DNA of 6,460 nt from DATIRA01 sp964553405 (GTDB lineage Bacteria; Pseudomonadota; Gammaproteobacteria; Steroidobacterales; Steroidobacteraceae). Positions within the stretch are counted from its first letter, which is position 1; each line of letters opens with the position of its first letter. The position numbers and the translations under genes were made by a program. The stretch lies in assembly GCA_964553405.1 (NCBI GenBank), contig CAZKLS010000142.1, positions 1-6,460 on the forward strand, read 5' to 3'. The notes under the pieces were generated by a model. The model saw only the letters and a list, made by a program, of their open reading frames with translations. It ran no database searches and had not been told where the DNA came from. Below, piece after piece: positions 5,151-6,460 of this stretch.

Positions 5151-6460
5151 ATGTCGTTCACTAAGCCGTCGTTCGTCGCGATCTTCACGTTGTTCGTGGC
5201 CCTGTTCACGGGACTTCCGAGTCCGGCCCTGGCCCAGGCAGGCCCACTGGCCTGTGACGCCGATGCCGACGGCGACATCGACCGGAACGACATCGCAGTC
5301 ATCGCCGCGGCGAGACGCCAGCCCGCTTCGGGGCCCAACGATCCGCGCGATCCCGACGGCGATGGCGTGATCACGGCCGCCGACGCCCGAACGTGCTCGC
5401 TGCGATGCACCCTCCCCGCCTGCGCAGTCACGGCGAATCGCCCGCCGCTCGCCGATGCGGGCATGGACCAGGTCATCTTCACCGGTGAACGCGTCACGCT
5501 GGACGGTTCCGGCTGCTCCGACCCTGACGGCAATGCGCTCACCTACGCATGGCGCTGCGTCCGTAAGCCGGCAGGCAGCCAGGCCTCGCTGGTCAATGCC
5601 AGCTCCGTGTCTCCTAGCTTCAGGGCTGATCTGGATGGCGAGTACGAGATCCGCCTGGTGGTGCGTGACGGTACGATCGACAGCCTGCCCGACACCGTCA
5701 TCGTGACCAGCGAGAATGCGGCACCGGTCGCTGACGCGGGCTCGGACCAGGGCGTCGTCGCGGGCACGCTGGTCACGCTGGACGGCTCCGCATCCAGCGA
5801 TGCGAACGGCGATGCGCTGAGCTTCCTGTGGTCTTTCGAGCAGAAGCCTGCCGGCAGCAACGCCCAGCTCGATGACCCCACCAAGGTCATGCCGCGCTTC
5901 ACGGCGGACGTCACCGGCCTGTACCAGTTGCGGCTGGTCGTCAACGACGGCAAGGTCGCCAGCAGTCCCGACTTCGTCAACATCGACACGCAACCGACGC
6001 CGAATCGGCCGCCTTCGGCCAATGCCGGCCCGGACCAGTCGATACCGCTCGGCGCGAGAGTCACGCTCGACGGAACGGCGTCGAGCGACCCGGATGGCGA
6101 CCCGCTCGCCTACTCCTGGTCGCTTCTGAGCCGCCCGCCCCTGAGCAGTGCCGCGCTCGACAATCCGGCCGCGGCCACGCCGATGTTCACCGCGGATCGG
6201 CCGGGCGACTACGTCGCGCAACTGATCGTCGGCGACGGCACGGTGCAGAGCCCGCCCGACACCGTCAAGGTCAGTACGTTGAACACGAAGCCGGTCGCCG
6301 ATGCGGGCAACGACCAGACCGTCACCGTCGGCGATACTGTCCAGCTCGACGGCACGGGTTCCACCGACGCCGACGGCGACCCGCTGTCCTTCCCGTGGTC
6401 TTTCGCCGGCCGGCCACCCGGCAGCGCGGCGGTGACCGTACGGGCCGCCCAGCCGAGCCC
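5151..6460 (+). CDS. Secreted dockerin-like protein with tandem PKD domains, 3' end outside window
   Basis: The frame is open for 436 codons to the window edge, so the C-terminus is missing. Residues 1-28 are a signal peptide (hydrophobic AIFTLFVALFTGL, cleavage after ALA before Gln29). Residues about 35-82 look like a type I dockerin. The first calcium loop is DADADGDIDRND (Asp36, 38, 40, 42, 47) and the second is DPDGDGVITAAD (Asp67, 69, 71, 78), both followed by Ala-rich helix-like text. A Cys-rich linker follows (Cys82, 86, 91). Four PKD-type units begin near residues 96, 189, 285 and 378, each opening with a P-x-A-D/N-A-G-x-D-Q pattern, then LDG and a D-x-(D/N)-G-D/N-x-L core before a Trp. 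Unit 1 has two extra cysteines (GSGCSDP and AWRCV), perhaps a disulfide. PKD arrays usually act as spacers or binding modules at the surface. The dockerin could dock onto a cohesin, and the gene just upstream is cohesin-like. Catalytic domain or anchor, if any, lies beyond the window. Confidence 0.9.
   Translation, partial: MSFTKPSFVAIFTLFVALFTGLPSPALAQAGPLACDADADGDIDRNDIAVIAAARRQPASGPNDPRDPDGDGVITAADARTCSLRCTLPACAVTANRPPLADAGMDQVIFTGERVTLDGSGCSDPDGNALTYAWRCVRKPAGSQASLVNASSVSPSFRADLDGEYEIRLVVRDGTIDSLPDTVIVTSENAAPVADAGSDQGVVAGTLVTLDGSASSDANGDALSFLWSFEQKPAGSNAQLDDPTKVMPRFTADVTGLYQLRLVVNDGKVASSPDFVNIDTQPTPNRPPSANAGPDQSIPLGARVTLDGTASSDPDGDPLAYSWSLLSRPPLSSAALDNPAAATPMFTADRPGDYVAQLIVGDGTVQSPPDTVKVSTLNTKPVADAGNDQTVTVGDTVQLDGTGSTDADGDPLSFPWSFAGRPPGSAAVTVRAAQPS
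5436..6460 (+). repeat. Tandem PKD-domain coding repeats (three full, one partial)
   Basis: Units begin at 5436, 5715, 6003 and 6282, with periods of 279, 288 and 279 bp. Each starts with Asn codons for N-x-x-P, followed by GCnGGC and GACCAG (Ala-Gly, then Asp-Gln). The units differ at many bases, so these are old duplications and not recent copies. The fourth has Pro before the core Trp (SFPWSF) where the others have Ala, Leu or Ser. Confidence 0.85.

Noticed and set aside
5136..6221. A 361-codon minus-strand frame opposite the dockerin/PKD gene
   Set aside because: Low-complexity Arg-rich product; the plus strand encodes a signal peptide, calcium loops and regular PKD units.

Overview
The window is GC-rich DNA with codons ending mostly in G or C. 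The gene set suggests a Gram-negative bacterium, most likely a proteobacterium that uses the PEP-CTERM/exosortase surface-sorting system. The signs are a lipobox-bearing ClsC-type phospholipase D protein, a Gram-negative C-terminal sorting tail of the VPxPGTL type, and a near-consensus sigma-54 promoter. The phylum is inferred; there is no rRNA or other taxonomic marker.

Layout. (1) Positions 1-2406, minus strand: a secreted reprolysin-like zinc metallopeptidase with C-terminal Ig/PKD-like and HYR-like domains, still open at the window's left edge. (2) 2407-2625: a divergent intergenic region. (3) 2626-4128, plus strand: a complete cardiolipin synthase C/YmdC-like phospholipase D-family protein with a predicted lipoprotein signal. 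(4) 4129-4367: a regulatory region with a partly palindromic element, a sigma-54 -24/-12 promoter, an 11-bp motif present twice, a leader hairpin and a strong ribosome binding site. (5) 4368-4995, plus strand: a cohesin-like protein with a signal peptide and a PEP-CTERM-type tail, split by a single frameshift. (6) 4996-5150: a spacer with an exact 8-bp direct repeat that shares its core with the motif in region 4. (7) 5151-6460, plus strand: a secreted protein with a dockerin-like pair of calcium loops followed by at least four PKD repeats, open at the right edge.

The two largest exported genes run off the window edges. The other frames over them are Arg-rich artefacts of high GC.

How the parts may work together. 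The exported products (metallopeptidase, cohesin/PEP-CTERM protein, dockerin/PKD protein) look like an extracellular or cell-surface set. The most interesting possibility is that the cohesin-like protein is a surface anchor for the dockerin-like PKD protein next door. This would be a non-cellulosomal cohesin-dockerin pair tied to exosortase sorting and switched on by sigma-54. That link is inferred from adjacency and domain type, and the frameshift in the cohesin gene must be explained first. No CRISPR array, tRNA, rRNA, insertion sequence or convincing intrinsic terminator was seen.
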